Assembly: GCA_002714465.1 (NCBI GenBank)
Contig: PAXL01000050.1
Coordinates: 25,901-43,691 of the forward strand
Length of the DNA stretch: 17,791 nucleotides
Source of the DNA: Gemmatimonadota bacterium
Lineage (GTDB): Bacteria > Latescibacterota > UBA2968
Direction: 5' to 3'
The notes under the pieces are model-generated. The model ran no database searches. It saw nothing but the letters and a program-made list of their open reading frames with translations, and had not been told where the DNA came from. Both the position numbers and the translations under genes were made by a program. Shown in pieces: positions 15,183 through 17,791 of the stretch; within the stretch, counting starts at the first letter, position 1; every line of letters begins with the position of its first letter.

Positions 15183-15568
15183 TCAGTTGTGTCTCGTGTC
15201 GTCAGGAAGGGCTGATGACCGAAGCGAGGAGTATGTATCCGTGTCGATTAGAACGATCCTATAGCTTGGGTTCTCATAGACAAGCTCGAACAGATCCGGG
15301 TTTGTGTCGAGAATCGGCTCTAGAGCCAATGCATCTTGCCGTCTTTTTTTCGTGCAAGAACGAGGTGGGACACGCGGTCGCTTCCGGTCAGTGATATCAG
15401 CTTTTCGAGATTCCAGATGACGTCCTCTTTCCAGTACTTCCTGGCGTTGAATGCCGTAGTCAAAGCTACGCTGGAGAAAAGCGTCATGACTCGAGGTTTG
15501 TTGAAGACGACACCGGAGATCCGATCGCGGCGTGCTTTGACCTGTTCGGAGAGATCCCTCTGGTCTGT
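15183..15568 (-). pseudogene. Frameshifted C-terminal remnant of a GT-C (GT39-type) glycosyltransferase
   Basis: On the minus strand two consecutive reading frames give protein-like sequence. Frame A (15568 down to a TAG at 15322-15320, 82 codons) reads ISGVVFNKPRVMTLF, then WKEDVIWNLEKLI and DRVSHLVLARKK. Frame B, one base back, runs from about 15344 to a TGA at 15185-15183 and reads LEPILDTNPDLFELVYENP, then SYRIVLIDTD. Together they resemble the extracytoplasmic C-terminus of GT39-type membrane glycosyltransferases (pattern KPRvlaL, then lePil, nPdlFelvyeNp, yrIy). No start codon with a ribosome site lies in frame A, and the membrane domain that should precede it is missing. Frame A follows the stop of the GT39 gene in the same phase. 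It could be a recombination scar, a decayed gene, or the broken tail of that GT39 gene. Family naming is from remembered pattern, not alignment. Confidence 0.6.
15344..15350 (-). other. A7 homopolymer / slippery heptamer at the frame junction
   Basis: Seven adenines on the minus strand, phased A_AAA_AAA relative to frame A of the remnant. A -1 slip here moves translation exactly into frame B. A 12-bp palindrome GGCTCTAGAGCC (15316-15327) that contains the frame-A stop lies 16 nt downstream. An indel in the homopolymer, genuine or from sequencing, is the simpler explanation. Confidence 0.4.
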
Positions 15569-16828
15569 TCAGGAGTTCGTGCTGTCCCGCAGACCTGCCA
15601 GGCGGCGGATCTCCCCGGTGATGTAAGTCAAGCTACTAGCTGAGAGGATGAAGACGATCGGCAGAATGGGGACGCGGTAGCGGTTTCGGACATGAAGCAG
15701 GGCGTAAGTCGCCCAGTAGATCAGGATAGTGTAGAGCAGCGTTCGGATCGAGATGCTCGAACGTCCGATCCAGGCAGAGAAAACGGCCAAAGCCAGGAGA
15801 CCATAGTAATAGGTGTTCAGCAGGATAGGCAGAGACGGATGGATCCGGGGCAGCGTCCGACGGACTCCGTTCGCGTCCTTCCAGTACATGACGGCTTTCT
15901 TCCCGACCATCTCCACGAACCAGAGCGGTCTGCTCAGCAGGTCGTCTGCGAGTTCGTCCTTGAAGCGCCCATCCAGCTCACCCTCCGTCGCGCCAAGCGC
16001 TTTCGACTGGAACGACTCTTTCAGGTGCGCCCGATCCTGGGAGGCCTGGTCGTCACCACCTGTTGCGGCCCATCGGTTCCCGAACCAGACCGTGCTGGCG
16101 ATCCCTGCCCGGATCGGCGAGAGCGTCCCGAAGGTTGTGTAGTTTCTGGCGGTCCAGGGTAGCCAGACGAACAAGATCGGGAGGAGGATGTAGATGGCCG
16201 GTCGAGCGATACGCGTTGGTTTGAGGTCGAGGCGAGAGACGATCAGAACGGTTGGAATGAAAACGACGAGCGTCTCAGGTCGGCACATACTGAGGCAGGC
16301 GAGTGCAAATCCGACGAGGAGCAGCTGCCAAGGCCTGCCCGCACGCGCCAGCCACGAGAGGCATAGCGTGCCGATCAGGAGGAAGCCCGTGAATCCCTCT
16401 CTAAGCAGCCTTGTATCATAGTAGATGAGCGCAGGGTACGTCGCGACGAGGAAGGCTGCTAGGTATCCAACCCGTCGGTCGAAAAGCTGCGTAGCCAGCC
16501 AACCGGTCACGAAGGTAGTCGCAACACCCAAGATCGCCTGAACGATCAGGACAGCAGATGTTGTGCCGCCCGATAGTGCGTAAACGAGGGCAAGGAAGAC
16601 CGGGTAGGTAGGCGTTCGCTCCATCGTCGGGTCTATACCGTTGATCGAGTAGCCATTCCCTGCAATCAGGTTGCGGGCAACCGCATCGTAGATCGCCGCG
16701 TCCGAGATCCTTTCGGGTGGCAAGTATGTGTAAGCAGCAATGCGGGCGAAGAGCGCAACCAGTCCGATTGCTGCGAACAAGTAGAGCGTGTGTCGATCAC
16801 GGGATGCCTTTGGGAGGAGTTTCTTCAC
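15569..16828 (-). CDS. ArnT/GT39-like membrane glycosyltransferase
   Basis: 419-aa inner-membrane protein with about ten to eleven hydrophobic segments, of the GT-C fold that transfers a sugar from a polyprenyl-phosphate donor on the outer side of the membrane. The first extracytoplasmic loop has ISDAAIYDAVARNLIAGNGY at 41-60 with the acidic residues expected of this family, then RTPTYPVFLAL at 71-81, and the last membrane region has HVRNRYRVPILPIVF, a typical ArnT-like C-terminal signature. The GTG start lies one base after the stop of the amidotransferase gene (TGACGTG) with GGAG 6 nt upstream. It ends cleanly, although the same frame continues after its TGA into protein-like sequence (the remnant at 15183-15568), so a lost soluble tail is possible. 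Substrate unknown. Confidence 0.84.
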   Translation of the reverse strand: MKKLLPKASRDRHTLYLFAAIGLVALFARIAAYTYLPPERISDAAIYDAVARNLIAGNGYSINGIDPTMERTPTYPVFLALVYALSGGTTSAVLIVQAILGVATTFVTGWLATQLFDRRVGYLAAFLVATYPALIYYDTRLLREGFTGFLLIGTLCLSWLARAGRPWQLLLVGFALACLSMCRPETLVVFIPTVLIVSRLDLKPTRIARPAIYILLPILFVWLPWTARNYTTFGTLSPIRAGIASTVWFGNRWAATGGDDQASQDRAHLKESFQSKALGATEGELDGRFKDELADDLLSRPLWFVEMVGKKAVMYWKDANGVRRTLPRIHPSLPILLNTYYYGLLALAVFSAWIGRSSISIRTLLYTILIYWATYALLHVRNRYRVPILPIVFILSASSLTYITGEIRRLAGLRDSTNS

Positions 16829-16829
16829 G

Positions 16830-17791
16830 TCAGACTCCAGCCTTTCCGGACCGCAACCACATCTCGAGTGACATCAACGACCAGATTTCCCGGCTCAGAT
16901 TTCGGGCCTCGCTCGTGTGAAGCTCGACTAGGTTGGATACGAACTCGGGTCTTAGATACGCGCCCAGTTGTGTACTGTCGGAGAGCAGCAGATCTGTGAC
17001 TGTTCCAGCCAGATCGTTGCCGATCCATTCGGCAACAGGGACCTCGAATCCGTGCTTGGGTCTGTCGAGAATAGATCTGGGGATCTGATCCTGGGCCAGC
17101 TGACGGAGCAAGACCTTGGTTTGCAGGTGCTTCTGTTTCAATCGTGGGGGACAGGCTGCTGCGAACTCGACGAGTGTATGGTCGAGAAATGGGACGCGCA
17201 CTTCGAGAGAAGTCGCCATGCTCATGCGATCGTCTTTGGTCAGATAGTCGTCCGGCAGAACCGTTTGCGTGTCCAGCCCGAGCATCCGATCTAGATCGTG
17301 CAATCCAATCCTGTCATCCAGGCTGAGCCGCAGCGTGTCGATCGCAGAATGCGAAGCAACCGCCTCGGCAAAGTCTGCCGTGTATCCCTCCTTCCTAATT
17401 GCCCCGTCGAACAGGCTGATCAGAGCGGTGTGTCGTTCTACGAGGTCGGTTCCCTGAGACTGCAGGAATCGCTGTGCTCTGTTGATGACGCTGCGTTTCC
17501 CGTGGCCTGAGGGCAAGCGCTGCAGACCTTTTGACAATCCCCTGACGATGCCGTGTGGGAGCGCCTGGAAAGGGGCTGACAACGGGATCGACCAGTAGCG
17601 TTCATAGCCAGCAAATAGTTCATCCGCACCTGTTCCGGAGAGGGCAATGGTTACGTGTTGGCGTGCGAGCTCTGAGACCAGGTAGGTCGGTATGGCAGAC
17701 GAGTCACCAAAGGGCTCGTCGAACTGAGACACGACAGTTTCGAACAGCTCGGACACGTTCGGTCGCACGATCAGCTCGTGATGATTCGTGC
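16830..17791 (-). CDS. asnB: Asparagine synthase-type amidotransferase, C-terminal part (5' end outside window)
   Basis: The visible 319 residues are the synthetase half of an AsnB-like enzyme, which activates a carboxylate with ATP and replaces it with an amide using ammonia from glutamine. The fragment starts inside the conserved HHELIV segment. It shows FDEPFGDSSAIPTYLVSELAR (16-36 counted from GTG 17768), LSGTGADELFAGY at 43-55, DDYLTKDDRMSMA with LEVRVPFLDH, and KHGFEVPVAEWI near the end. The N-terminal glutaminase domain and the SGGxDS pyrophosphate loop lie outside the window. The usual Asp or Glu in SG(D/E)GxDEL is Thr here. AsnB homologues in polysaccharide loci often amidate uronic-acid-type sugars; that role is inferred from context, and plain asparagine synthesis remains possible. 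Confidence 0.9.
   Translation of the reverse strand, partial: TNHHELIVRPNVSELFETVVSQFDEPFGDSSAIPTYLVSELARQHVTIALSGTGADELFAGYERYWSIPLSAPFQALPHGIVRGLSKGLQRLPSGHGKRSVINRAQRFLQSQGTDLVERHTALISLFDGAIRKEGYTADFAEAVASHSAIDTLRLSLDDRIGLHDLDRMLGLDTQTVLPDDYLTKDDRMSMATSLEVRVPFLDHTLVEFAAACPPRLKQKHLQTKVLLRQLAQDQIPRSILDRPKHGFEVPVAEWIGNDLAGTVTDLLLSDSTQLGAYLRPEFVSNLVELHTSEARNLSREIWSLMSLEMWLRSGKAGV

Noticed and set aside
15134..15626. Two plus-strand open frames (15134-15394 and 15336-15626)
   Set aside because: They are antisense to the minus-strand glycosyltransferase remnant, have no ribosome sites and no recognisable protein motifs.
1..17791. Mobile element, CRISPR array or tRNA gene
   Set aside because: No transposase or integrase frame, no regularly spaced direct repeats and no cloverleaf-like segment were noticed by eye; dedicated search tools were not available.

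Overview
The window reads as chromosomal DNA of a flagellated bacterium with mid-50s % GC (estimated by eye), clear Shine-Dalgarno sites and frequent GTG starts. I cannot name the phylum. No tRNA, rRNA, CRISPR array, transposase or integrase was seen.

Region 1 (1-2122, + strand) is housekeeping. It holds the 3' end of fliM (flagellar motor switch), an intrinsic terminator at 481-517, a sigma70-like promoter at 527-555, and a two-gene operon of a short-type adenylate kinase and a diacylglycerol-kinase-family lipid kinase joined by a TAGTG junction. A 23-bp stem terminator (2158-2207) separates this from the convergent minus-strand genes.

Region 2 (2229-14878, - strand) is a very tight run of eleven surface-glycan genes. 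In transcription order they are: methyltransferase, carbamoyltransferase, flippase-like membrane protein (LPG-synthase TM family), methyltransferase, DPM1-like GT2, GT4, methyltransferase, GT4, GT4, GT-C-like multipass protein with an extracytoplasmic tail, and a second carbamoyltransferase. Most neighbours overlap by 4 nt (ATGA or GTGA) or abut as TGACGTG; two overlap by 37 and 61 nt. The likely job is to build a lipid-linked or exported glycan decorated with methyl and carbamoyl groups. No Wzx or Wzy homologue is recognisable inside the window, so assembly and export are unresolved.

Region 3 (14879-15568) has no intact gene. Its asnB/GT39-proximal half (15183-15568, - strand) hides a broken C-terminal piece of another GT-C glycosyltransferase. 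It is readable in two frames that join exactly as a -1 shift at an A7 tract. The other half (14879-15182) is AT-richer and probably holds the promoter of region 2, but I could not pin one down.

Region 4 (15569-17791, - strand) is an ArnT/GT39-like membrane glycosyltransferase directly after an asparagine-synthase-type amidotransferase that runs off the window. It is probably part of the same glycan locus, which continues beyond the right edge.
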